In this document: in pieces, positions 26,988 through 36,900 of the stretch
Position numbering within the stretch: the stretch's first letter is position 1
Layout: each line of letters starts with the position of its first letter
Assembly (NCBI RefSeq): GCF_001189295.1
Contig: NZ_CP012159.1
Location: 4,852,525 to 4,916,524, forward strand
From: Chondromyces crocatus
GTDB taxonomy: Bacteria > Myxococcota_A > Polyangia > Polyangiales > Polyangiaceae
Reading direction: 5' to 3'
DNA length: 64,000 nucleotides
The notes under the pieces: model-generated
Database searches by the model: none
What the model saw: the letters and a program-made list of their open reading frames with translations, nothing else
Told to the model about the DNA's origin: nothing
Position numbers and translations under genes: made by a program

Positions 26988-28151
26988 ATGAACTGCATCC
27001 AGTTGAGCAACATCGGACCCATCCAGGAAGCGGACGTCACCCTGGGCGACCTGACGATCCTCGTGGGCCCGCAGGCCACCGGCAAGAGCGTGTTCTTGCA
27101 GATCCTGAAGCTGCTCGTCGACCACCCTGGCATCCGCGACGAGCTCCAGCGCTTCAACATCGACTGGAAGAAGAACCCGCAGAGCTTCTTCGATCTGTAC
27201 TTCGGCGACGGCATGGGAACGCTCTGGTCCGAGGACGACAGCGCGCTCGTCGTCGACGGCCAGAGCAGGCCCCTCCCGGGCTTCGCGAAGCTCTCGAAGC
27301 ATCGCTCCTGGGACGACCGGCTGTTCTACATCCCGGCCCAGCGCGTCATGAGCCTCCGCGACGGCACGACCCGCCCCTTCAGCGACTACCGCGCTGGCGA
27401 CCCGTTCGCCCTCCGCGCCTTCAGCCAGAAGCTCCACGAGCTCGTGCAGAACGAGTTCGCCAGCACGCCGGCCCTCTTCCCGAAATCGAACCGCCTGAAA
27501 GCCTCCCTGCGCGAGCCCCTCATCGAGCACGTCTTCGGCGGCTTCGGGCTGAACATCGACGCCGAGCAGCTCCAGAAGCGCATCGTCCTCACCCCACCCG
27601 AGGGCGGAAAGAGCTTGCCCTACCTCGTCTGGTCGGCCGGCCAGCGAGAGTTCGTCCCGCTACTCCTCGGCCTCTACTGGCTGCTCCCATCGAGCAAGGT
27701 GACCCGTCGCGGCAAGCTCGAATGGGTGATCATCGAGGAGCCCGAGATGGGCCTTCACCCCCGCGCCATCTCCGCCACCCTGGCCCTCGTCCTGGAGCTG
27801 CTGTCACGCGACTACCGCGTCTGCCTCTCCACCCACTCCCCCCATGTCCTCGACGTCGTGTGGGGCCTCCAGTTCCTGCAAGCCCACGGCGGGAAGCCCG
27901 ACGACGTCCTGGAAATCTTCGGCATGAAGCCGAACGCGACCACCCGCGAGTTCGCCCGCGCGGCCCTCGCGAAGACCTACAAGGTCCACTCGTTCCGCCG
28001 CGGCGCTCCCGTGGAAGACATCTCCAGCCTCGACCCTTCCTCCGATTCGCGCGAAGAGGCCGGCTGGGGCGGGTTGACCGAGTTCTCCGGCCGCGTCGGC
28101 GACGTGGTCGCCAAGGTCGCACGCCGCGCAGAGAGCGAGCGTGGCGCGTGA
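26988..28151 (+). CDS. AAA/ABC-type ATPase of the OLD/RecF kind
   Basis: 387 residues from the ATG at 26988, chosen because the conserved N-terminal strand of such ATPases (IQLSNIGPIQEADVTLGDLTILVG) begins here. Walker A is GPQATGKS at about 27-34. A Q-loop-like YIPAQRVMSLRDG follows, the signature region is SAGQREFVPLLLGLY, Walker B is WVIIEEPEMGLHPRA near 245, and the H-loop is STHSPHVLD near 280. About 70 residues follow the core. No TOPRIM domain is present, so it is not a complete OLD nuclease. Its stop overlaps the start of the next gene as GTGA, which ties the two proteins together. Such ATPase-plus-partner units are frequent in phage-defence loci. Confidence 0.87.
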   Translation: MNCIQLSNIGPIQEADVTLGDLTILVGPQATGKSVFLQILKLLVDHPGIRDELQRFNIDWKKNPQSFFDLYFGDGMGTLWSEDDSALVVDGQSRPLPGFAKLSKHRSWDDRLFYIPAQRVMSLRDGTTRPFSDYRAGDPFALRAFSQKLHELVQNEFASTPALFPKSNRLKASLREPLIEHVFGGFGLNIDAEQLQKRIVLTPPEGGKSLPYLVWSAGQREFVPLLLGLYWLLPSSKVTRRGKLEWVIIEEPEMGLHPRAISATLALVLELLSRDYRVCLSTHSPHVLDVVWGLQFLQAHGGKPDDVLEIFGMKPNATTREFARAALAKTYKVHSFRRGAPVEDISSLDPSSDSREEAGWGGLTEFSGRVGDVVAKVARRAESERGA

Positions 28152-28792
28152 CGAAGGGGAAGCAGCACAAGACCAGGAGGAGAGCGTCGACGCCGGGGGC
28201 TCCGCTGGACAGCGCGATGAAGGGCGGGACGTCGAAGGGTGGGTCGGCGAAGGATGAGCCGGCGAAGGGTGGGTCGGCGGCGAGCGGAGCATCGAAGGGA
28301 GGTCGACCGAAGCTGACATTCGGAGACGCCGTGACCACCGTCCCCGCGCTCGCCGGTGTGCTGGAGGCCGGGAAACAAGCCCTGAAGAAGGACCACAGAA
28401 AGCAGGTCACGTGCGATGACGAGACCCGCTGGACCGGCAGCATCGACCTCGACGCAGCATTGATGCAACACCCGCAGCATGCGAGTCAGAACCGCTGGGA
28501 CTACGGCATGGGCTATCTGGATCCCGCCGGCAAGGAGAGCGCCATCTGGATCGAGGTTCACTCGGCAGAGACGGGCGAAGTCTCCACCGTGATCAGGAAG
28601 CTCGCGTGGCTCAAGGCTTACCTTCCGGAGCACTGTCCAGATCTCTGGACCCTCACGCACGCCAGCCGGGAGGAGCTGCGCTTCGTGTGGATCGCGTCGG
28701 GCCGCTACGCCATTCCCAAGCACATGCCGCAGATGCGCATGCTTCGTGCGGCGGGCCTCGATCCGCCGGTGCAACGGCTGCACCTTCCGTAG
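28148..28792 (+). CDS. Partner protein of the ATPase, possible PD-(D/E)XK-type nuclease
   Basis: 214 residues from the GTG at 28148. The first ~65 are basic and Gly/Ser/Lys-rich with a repeat (GGSAKDEPAKGGSAASG). The rest is compact: a Trp-containing GSIDLDAAL near residue 97, then RWDYGMGYLD, the strand AIWIEVHSA near 131, a helix RKLAWLKAYL near 150, and the strand ELRFVWIASGRY. Acidic, E-x-H and K residues in this order on alternating strands and helices resemble the core of restriction-endonuclease-like folds. The match is by eye and the usual E-x-K is E-x-H here. The gene has no Cys-rich or membrane element and is translated with the ATPase. Confidence 0.78.
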   Translation: MTKGKQHKTRRRASTPGAPLDSAMKGGTSKGGSAKDEPAKGGSAASGASKGGRPKLTFGDAVTTVPALAGVLEAGKQALKKDHRKQVTCDDETRWTGSIDLDAALMQHPQHASQNRWDYGMGYLDPAGKESAIWIEVHSAETGEVSTVIRKLAWLKAYLPEHCPDLWTLTHASREELRFVWIASGRYAIPKHMPQMRMLRAAGLDPPVQRLHLP

Positions 28793-28999
28793 CGAAGCGC
28801 ACGCCAGGTCGACCCGCGCTTCACCGTGCGCCTCCGCGTCACCCGGGTCGAGCCTGCCACCGCGCTGCTCGAACCAGGCCTCCACGACGTCGCGCTCCAC
28901 AGCCTTGCGCGCACCTTCCCGGTTCCTCCGGCCTGCGGGCGGAGTGACGCCGACGGCACCGGGACGGTGGCCACGCAGCGCGAATGCGGCGCAAAAGCA

Positions 29000-29032
29000 A
29001 AAGGCCGACGAGGCTCTCCCTCGCCGGCCTTT
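29000..29032. terminator. Strong hairpin with A/T ends, bidirectional terminator
   Basis: AAAGGCCG-A-CGAGG (29000-29013) pairs with CCTCG-C-CGGCCTTT (29019-29032) around a five-base loop, with one internal mismatch. The run of A on one side and T on the other fits termination in both directions. It lies 208 bases after the ATPase/partner unit and 109 bases after the end of the convergent 199-residue gene. The bases between 28793 and 28999 contain no gene I can support. Confidence 0.72.
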
Positions 29033-29140
29033 GCATTGGCCCACGGGCCATTCATCCGGCATTCCACCGGTTCATGACAGCCAATGAAGCGTGAATTCAG
29101 CTACCGATGACCGGCGCGATGGCCGGATTCACCTTCGCCA

Positions 29141-29740
29141 TCAGTTCACCTCCGCACACGCAGCGGCCTCGGACGACTCGTCCACCACCCCCGGGTCCCG
29201 CGTCGCGACGGTCGCCCCCGCACGCGCTCCCTCGACGAGCGCTCTGACATCCGACTCCGCGGCGAGCGCCACGACCTCCGCCTGCTCCTCCGCGTTCTTC
29301 TTCCGCGTCCTGGCGGCCTTCTTGGCGATGGCCGAGCGGTAGGTCCGGGTCTTCTGATACCTTGCCAGAAGCTCCGGCATCTCCTTTCCGCGCCGCTCGA
29401 CGGAGGCTCCGATGTTCAGCAGGATGTGCTGACGCTGGTCCTCGAGGACGTAGCGCGTCTCGGAGAGCATCTCCGCGAACTTCAGCACAGGCGCCAGAAA
29501 TTCGTCGATGCGCGCGATTCGCTCATTCAAGAGGAAGAGCTGGGTCATGTCGGCCGCGGTGACGCCCGCCTTCTCCGCCCACTCGACCTCGTTCCCGATG
29601 ATCTCGGCGAGCACCCTGTCGAGGCCGCTCTGCGCCGTTTTCATTCCCTTCAACGCGCTCGGTTCGACATCGACCAGGTAATCGAACTCCGTGCCATTGA
29701 ACTCACGCTCCCCCACGAGGGGGTTTAACGGTCCAGCCAT
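29141..29740 (-). CDS. Helical protein of unknown function with strong expression signals
   Basis: 199 residues from the ATG at 29740, eight bases after a perfect AGGAGG. I do not recognise a family. The N-terminal 30 residues are mixed, then almost everything is helical: ALKGMKTAQSGLDRVLAEIIG, MTQLFLLNERIARIDEFLAPV, then SETRYVLEDQRQHILLN. A strongly basic helix follows near 140 (YQKTRTYRSAIAKKAARTRKK), with an Ala/Val/Glu-rich end. The central part may form a coiled coil. It carries no signal peptide. A good promoter and a leader hairpin stand in front of it. The basic segment suggests nucleic-acid or membrane contact, but no function is shown. Confidence 0.72.
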   Translation of the reverse strand: MAGPLNPLVGEREFNGTEFDYLVDVEPSALKGMKTAQSGLDRVLAEIIGNEVEWAEKAGVTAADMTQLFLLNERIARIDEFLAPVLKFAEMLSETRYVLEDQRQHILLNIGASVERRGKEMPELLARYQKTRTYRSAIAKKAARTRKKNAEEQAEVVALAAESDVRALVEGARAGATVATRDPGVVDESSEAAACAEVN

Positions 29741-29763
29741 GGTTTCCTCCTGGCTCTCACCTC

Positions 29764-29803
29764 GACAGGGATCGTGGCGAGCGAATCTCGCTCGGCCCCT
29801 GTC
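29764..29803 (-). promoter_or_regulatory. Nested inverted repeat in the leader of the 199-residue gene
   Basis: GACAGGG (29764-29770) pairs with CCCTGTC (29797-29803), enclosing a second stem GAGCGA (29779-29784) / TCGCTC (29788-29793) with a three-base loop. It lies between the proposed promoter and the ribosome binding site, 24 bases before the start codon. It could be an operator for a dimeric regulator or an RNA element in the leader. Confidence 0.5.
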
Positions 29804-29849
29804 AGGCAGTGCCGGTTCGATTGCGCAATGCATCGCAATCGTGGCAACG

Positions 29850-29877
29850 ATGTTAATGGCGGAAGGTCGACCGTCAA
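29850..29877 (-). promoter_or_regulatory. Putative sigma-70-type promoter of the 199-residue gene
   Basis: On the minus strand TTGACG (29872-29877) is followed after 16 bases by TAACAT (29850-29855). Both boxes are close to the housekeeping consensus. Transcription would start near 29843, giving a leader of about 100 bases that contains the nested inverted repeat. Confidence 0.45.
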
Positions 29878-30075
29878 GGGCGGGTCGGACGATTTTGATT
29901 TCTTCCAGTTTCACGGAAACCAGCCCAGGCGCGCCAGTCACCATCACTCGAGGGTGAGAGCACGGCGCACAAACACATCATTCAATGATTCCCGCCGGAT
30001 ACACGACCACGAGGGCCTCACGGTTCTCTTTGAACGGCACGGCAGGGGCAAGCCGTGGCGGTTCACGCACCTCCT

Positions 30076-30693
30076 GCACGTGCTTCCCCAAGCACGTGCT
30101 CGTGCTTCCCCAACCACCAACTCGTGCTTCCTCCACCTCCAGCTCGTGCTTCCTCCACCTCTAGCTCGTGCTTCCCCAACCTCTAGCTCGTGCTTCCCCA
30201 ACCTCCAGCTCGTGCTTCCCCAACCTCCAGCTCGTGCTTCCCCAACCTCCAGCTCGTGCTTCCCCAACCTCCAGCTCGTGCTTCCTCCACCTCCAGCTCG
30301 TGCTTCCTCCACCTCCAGTTCGTGCTTCCTCCACCTCCAGCTCGTGCTTCCCCCACCTCCAGCTCGTGCTTCCCCCACCTCCAGCTCGTGCTTCCTCCAC
30401 CTCCAGTTCGTGCTTCCTCCACCTCCAGCTCGTGCTTCCCCCACCTCCAGCTCGTGCTTCCCCCACCTCCAGCTCGTGCTTCCTCCACCTCCAGTTCGTG
30501 CTTCCCCCACCTCCAGCTCGTGCTTCCTCCACCTCCAGCTCGTGCTTCCCCCACCTCCAGCTCGTGCTTCCTCCACCTCCAGCTCGTGCTTCCTCCACCT
30601 CCAGCTCGCGCTTCCCCAAGCACGTGCTCGCGCTTCCCCAAGCACGTGCTCGCGCTTCCCCAAGCACGTGCCCGTGCTTCCTCCACCTCCTTT
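30076..30693. repeat. 22-bp minisatellite, about 28 units
   Basis: Counted from 30076, some 28 units of exactly 22 bases follow without a break. Internal units begin GCTCGTGCTTCC and end in a pyrimidine-rich half with ACCTCCA. They vary mainly at two or three positions (CCCCAA / CCCCCA / CTCCA). Units at both borders instead contain the palindrome AGCACGTGCT. One strand is therefore nearly all C/T outside the GTG. Since 22 is not a multiple of three, every frame cycles with a 22-residue period, and frames on both strands are open. That makes a protein product unlikely. No spacer structure is present, so this is not a CRISPR array. It ends 210 bases before the first Rhs start. Confidence 0.9.
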
Positions 30694-30903
30694 CATGTGC
30701 GTCTTCAACCTTGCTCCTGGATCATTTGTACCCCTGGATCACCATCGATCCAGATTCGTGCCTCCTTCTGAAGCTCGCCCCCCTGCCCGACCCAGATGCT
30801 CGCGCGTTGGACGCAAGGACCAACTCGGTCGTGAGGCACAGCGTGTGCAAGCGAACAGGTGACACTGCTGATAGCGCGGTGTCGACAGGAGGACTTCCCT
30901 TCG

Positions 30904-33900
30904 ATGTTATCGACGAGGCTCGGCTTCCCTTTGAGGACGGCGCTCGTGGCACTCTGCGCCTGCAACCCGGCTGCACCTCTCCCTGCGTGTGGAGGTGGAT
31001 CTGCAGCCGATGACCCACACAGCAGAGAGAGCGGTGCTCCTGCGCAGAACGGCGCAGCTGGCGCTGCCGGCCACGCTGGGAGCGGCCATGACCCCGCCGG
31101 CGCTGGAGGTCTCGGTGGTGCCCACGGCGCCATCAACGCAGGTGGACCGGGCGGCGCCGGGAGCCAGGGTGCGGGCGGAAGTCAGGGGGCTGGCGGAGGC
31201 CAAGGTGGCAGCGCTTCGGCCACGATCTGCCTGCCTCATGGCGAACATGGCCAGCCCGCGCCACCTGGGACGCCCTGCCCCGATACCGACCCGTGCAACG
31301 GGAGTGAGGCTTGCGACGGGGGCGGTCATTGTGTCGCAGGTCCGCCTCCTGCGATTGATGATGGGAATCCCTGTACATTCGATGCTTGTGATTCCGTGAA
31401 TGGCGTGACGCACACGGCTTGTGCGCCGCTGGATCGCACGGTGGCCACATTGCCAGCGGACGGGCTGGCATTTCTCCTCGAAGGCGCTGAGCCCATCCAG
31501 ACCGGCGCGGACCCGGGGATCCTTTCCCCACGGCGCGCGGCTGGGCTTCGAGGCACGGTCCGCACCGTCGACGGCAGCCCGCTGTCTGACGTCACCATTG
31601 CGCTCCTCGATCACCCCGAGCACGGCACGACGCGCACCTTTGCGGATGGTGGTTTCACGATGGTGGCTCGAGGGGGCGGTTCGCTCGTGGTCACCTACCA
31701 GGCCGACGGGTTCTTACCGGCAGCCCGTCGGATCGACGTTCCGTGGCAAGGCTACGCGCACGCCCCGGAGGTCGTGCTCGTCCCGCTCGATTCTCATGTC
31801 ACGCTGCTCGATCTCGACACCGCTCCTCCGTATGCCGAAGCCCGCGGCAGCGTCGTCACCGATGCCGACGGCACGCGCCAGGCCACGGTGCTGTTTCCGC
31901 CAGGTACGACAGCGGATCTCCTGCTCCCGGATGGCACGCTCCAGCCCATCAGCACGCTGAGCTTACGCGCGACCGAGTTCACGGTCGGGGAGCGCGGCCC
32001 GGCGGCGATGCCCGGGGAGCTGCCGCCGACGAGCGGGTACACGTACGCCGTCGAGCTGAGCGCGGACGAAGCGCTCGCAGCAGGTGCGGTGAGCATCGAG
32101 TTCAACCAGGCGATCCCGTTTTACGTCGACAATTTCCTCGGCTTTCCTGCCGGCACGGTGGTGCCGATGGGCTACTACAACCGCGCCCGGGCGGCGTGGA
32201 TCCCGTCGGACAATGGGCGGGTGATCGAGATCGTCGACATTTCGGGTGGCCTGGCGAGGCTAGACACGGAGGGTGACGGTGCGCCGGACGACAGCGCCAC
32301 ACTCGATGCGCTCGGCATCACGCCGGAGGAGCAAGCGAAGCTCGCGCAGCTCTACGCACCCGGGCATTCGCTGTGGCGGGTGCCGATCCAGCATTTCACG
32401 CCGTGGGATTGCAACTGGCCGTATGGCTTCCCGGCGGATGCCTGCGTCCCGCTGAGCCTGACCTGCTCGATGGAGGACGGCGAGGAAGGCGAGGGCGGCG
32501 AGGGCGGCGACGAGAACCGCGATCCGGACCGGAGTGAGCCGGAGCCCGCGGCCTGTGAAGAGAAGGGCTCGATCATCGACTGCGAGAACCAGGTGCTCGG
32601 GGAGACGCTGCCGATCGTGGGGACGCCGTTCTCGCTGCACTACCGGAGTGATCGCGCGGCGGGTCATGCGGCGCGGAGCACGCTGACGATCCCGCTCGCG
32701 CGGGGAGGGGTTCCTGCCTCGGTGAAGCGCATCGAGCTGCACATCGAGATCGCGGGGCGTCACCTCGAGCAGTCGTTCGCCTGTCCATGCGAGGCGAGCA
32801 GCGAGACGACCTTCGTGTGGGACGGCAAGGATGCCTTGGGCCGCGAGACGCAGGGTGAGCAGAAGGTCACGGTGCGGATCGGGTATGTCTACGAGGGGGT
32901 GTACCTCGCTCCGGATGACTTCGGGCCTGCGTTCGGTGCGTTCGCAGGGGCGGAGCTCTCGAACAGCCGCACGCGCAGTGAGGTGACGACCTGGAAGCGA
33001 TGGGAAGGGCGGCTCGGAGGGCTCATGGCGTCGGCGCTGGGGCTCGGCGGGTGGACGGTGGACGCGCACCACGTCTACAGCCCGGGGGCGGAGGTGCTCT
33101 ACCTGGGTGATGGGCGGCGGCGCACGGGGGCGGCGCTGGGCACGGAGCTGCGGACGGTCGCGGGCAAGGGGGGAACCACGGGGGCGCTCGGCGATGGGGG
33201 GCCTGCCATCAGCGCGCCGCTGGATACGGTCTCCGGGGTGGCGGTCGGTCCGGATGGGAGCGTGTACCTCAGCTCGACGGGGCAGGCGCGCATCCGGCGG
33301 GTGGATCCGGAGGGGGTGATCTGGGCGGTCGCTGGGACGGGGGTGAGCGGTGGTGCGGGAGATGGGGGGCCGGCCTTGCAGGCGCAGGTACAGGCGCCGA
33401 GGGGGCTGGCGCTGGGCGCGGATGGGAGCCTGTACGTCGCGGAACAAGGTGGTCATCGGGTGCGCAAGATCGCGGTGGATGGGACGATCACCACGGTCGC
33501 TGGAGACGGGACGGCGGGGTTCTCGGGGGACGGGGGGCCGGCGACGCAGGCGCAGCTCCGGAATCCGTTCAGCGTCGCGGTGACCGACGACGGCACGCTG
33601 TTCATCGCCGACACGCAGAACCACCGGATCCGGCGGGTGGGGCTGGATGGGACGATCACGACGGTTGCGGGGACCGGAACCGCGGGGTTCTGGGGGGATG
33701 GAGGGCCAGCGACGGCGGCACGGCTGGGGAGTCCTCGAGGGGTCGTGGTCGCGCGGGATGGTGGGTTGTTCGTCGTCGACCACGACAACCACCGGATCCG
33801 GCAGGTCGATCGGCGGGGGAGGATCACCACGTTTGCGGGGACGGGTGTCGCGGGGACGACGGGGGATGGAGGGCCGGCGCGTGCGGCTCGGCTGCGGAAC

Positions 33901-36900
33901 CCGACGGCTGCGGTGCTGGATGGGGAAGGGACGCTCCATGTAGGGGATAGCACGGGCTATCTGATCCGGAGGATCACGCCGGATGGGGTGATCCATGCGG
34001 TCGCGGGGACGGGGAGCTGCTGTGAGGTTCCGCTGCCTGAAGGAGAGCGCGCCCTGAATGCGCGCGTCGGGACCATCGGGCAGCTCGCGCTGGGACCGGA
34101 TGGAGGGCTCTACACGGCAGAGATGGTGCTGCATCGGGTGCGGCGCATCGCTCGGTCGCCGCTGCCCGGAGTGGCGCTCACCGAGCTGGCCATCCCGAGC
34201 GAGGATGCGCGGAGGGCGTACGTGTTCAGTGGGACGGGGCGGCACCTGCGCACGATCGATGTGCGGACGGGGGCGACGTTGCTGGGGTTTCAGTACGATC
34301 CGGCGGGGCTGCTCATGGCGATCCTGGATGGGGATGGGGCGCTGCTGACGATCTCGCGGGGGGCCAGCGGGACGGCCACGGGGCTCACTGGAGCGTTCGG
34401 GCAGACGACTGCGTTGAGTCTCGATGGGGAGGGGTTGCTTGCCACCGTCACCAACCCGGCCAGCGAGAGCACCACCCTCGGCTACGACACCCGCGGGCTG
34501 CTCACGCGACGCACCGATGCGCTCGGTCGTGAACATGCCTTCGCGTACGACAACCTGGGGCGGCTCACCGAGGACAGCGATCCTGCGGGCGGGAGCAAGA
34601 CGCTGACGCGCAGTGGGGCCGGGAGCGGGCGTGCCGTGAGCGTGACGACGGCGCTCGGTCGGAGCACCACGTATGCGGTCCAGCGTCCGGGGGCGGCCGA
34701 GGTGCAGCGGAGCGTCACCAACAGCGCCGGGCTGACGGGGACGAGTGGTCCAGGTGCTGCTGGACAGACGGCGATGCAGCTTCCGGACGGGCGCGCGGTG
34801 CGCTGGTCGCTGGCGCCGGATCCGGTGTTCGGGATGCTCGCGCCTTACCGGAAGCAGGAGAGTGTCACCACGCCAGGGGGCAGGACGCTCACGGTGACGC
34901 GCTCGCGCAGCGCCACGCTGTCGAACCCTGCCGATCCGTCGAGCTTCGTCTCGCTTCAAGACATCACAAACATCAATGGAAAGTCATTCGTCGACGTATA
35001 TGCACGAGGCACACGGACGACGACACGCACGACACCGGCAGGCCGGAGCTTCGTCACGACGACGGATCTGCAAGGCCGGGTCGAGCAGATCGTGGTAGCA
35101 GGAATGCATCCCGTGCAGCTCACCTACGGGCCCCACGGACGCCTCGCCGCCATGACACAGGGGATGCGCACGATCTCGCATGCCTACGGTCCGCACGGGT
35201 TCCGGGTCAGCACGACCGATCCGCTGAGGCAGGTGGAGGGGTTCGTCGTCGATCCGGTGGGGCGCGTGCAGGAGGCGCTGCGGCCGGATGGTGACGTGGT
35301 GCTCTACGGTCATGACCTCGTCGGGAACCTCGTCTCGGTGACGCCGCCGGGACGACCTGCACACAGCTTCGGGTACACGGCGCTCGATCTGCGTGCGACG
35401 TACACGCCGCCATCTCCAGCCGCTGGACCGACAACACCGACGCAATGGGGCTATGACCTCGACGGTCAGCTCGCCACGACGACCCTGCCTGGTGGTGCGA
35501 CGCAAACCCATGCGCGTGATGCGGCGGGGCGCCTTGCCGAGCTGACGTTTGCCGGGGGAGCCGTCGCGCGTACGTACCACCCGACCACAGGCAAGCTCAC
35601 GTCCATCACGGGGCCTGCTGGCGTTGATTTGAGCTTCAGCCATGACGGCGAGCTGCTCACCGACGTCACGTGGACAGGTGCCATCGCTGGAGCACTCCAC
35701 CGGGTCTTTGACAACAATCACCAGCTCGCAGAGGAGCAGGTGAATGGTGGGCACGCGGTGGTGTTCGGGCGGGATCCTGATGGGCTGCTCACGAGTGCTG
35801 GGCCGCTCACGCTCACGCGCGATCCCCAGAACGGCTTGCTCACGAGCGTCACTGTCGGGCAGGTGGTCGAGACGCTGAGCCATGACGCCTACGGCGAGAT
35901 CATTGGGCGAAGCGTGATGGTCGATGGCGCTGCCTCGATGACGGTTGCCTACAGCCGCGATCTGCTCGGTCGCATCGTCGAGAAGACCGAGATGCTGAAC
36001 GGCATCACCCTCGTCACCGGCTACGACTACGATCTCGCCGGCCGCCTGCGCGACGTCTACCTCGACAGCAGCCTGGCGCTTCACATCGATCACGACGAGA
36101 ACGGGAATCACCTCGCTCGTGTCACACCCGATGCCATGATCGAGGGGCACTTCGATGCACAGGATCGTTTGCTCTCTCAAGGGGACCTCGTCTTCACCTA
36201 TGACGACGCGGGGACCCTGGAAAGCCGAACCGACACCGCAACCGGTGACACAACGCACTACAGCTACGACGATCTCGGCAACTTGCGGCAGGTGTCGCTG
36301 CCCAGCGGTTCGGTGGTCGATTACGTGGTGGATGGCCTCGGACGTCGTGTCGGCAAGAAGGTCGACGGTACGCTGGTGCGGGGCTGGGTTTACCGTGACA
36401 GGCTCCAGCCGGCTGCCGAGATGGGCGCGAGCGGCGCGGTCGTTGCCCGCTTCATCTATGGCGACAGGATCAATGTCCCGGAGGTGATGCTCAAGCAAGG
36501 CGCGGTGTATCGGCTCATCACCGACCACGTCGGCAGTGTACGGCTCGTCATCGACACTGCCACAGGCGCGATTGCCCAGCGGATCGATTACGATGCCTTT
36601 GGCCGCGTCCTGCTCGACACCAATCCGGGCTTCCAGCCCTTCGGCTTTGCGGGTGGGTTGTACGATACAGACACGCGTCTCGTGCGGTTTGGTGCGCGCG
36701 ACTACCAGCCAGAGACGGCTCGGTGGACGGCCAAGGATCCACTGCTGTTCGATGGCGGCGATACGAACCTCTATGCCTACGCGCTGGGGGATCCGGTGAA
36801 CCGCATCGATCCCACTGGCAAATACGCTGAGGCGCTCCCGTGGTTCGGGGCTGGAGTTTTCACCCTGAGTTTCCCCATGCTGCTCCCCGTGGTGACGACG

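Noticed and set aside
30076-30693. CRISPR array
   Set aside because: Units are contiguous with no unique spacers, and no cas gene is present.
29944-30862. Long repetitive proteins read from the 22-bp array on both strands (patterns such as ARAGGGGSTSWRW and SCFLHLQLVLP)
   Set aside because: The repeat unit is not a multiple of three, so open frames with a 22-residue period appear in several frames of both strands automatically. None has a ribosome binding site or a sensible start.
32260-34959. Open antisense frame of about 900 codons inside Rhs 1
   Set aside because: It mirrors the coding frame of Rhs 1, is Arg/Pro-rich and without motifs, and an equivalent frame appears in Rhs 2 only because the genes are near-identical.
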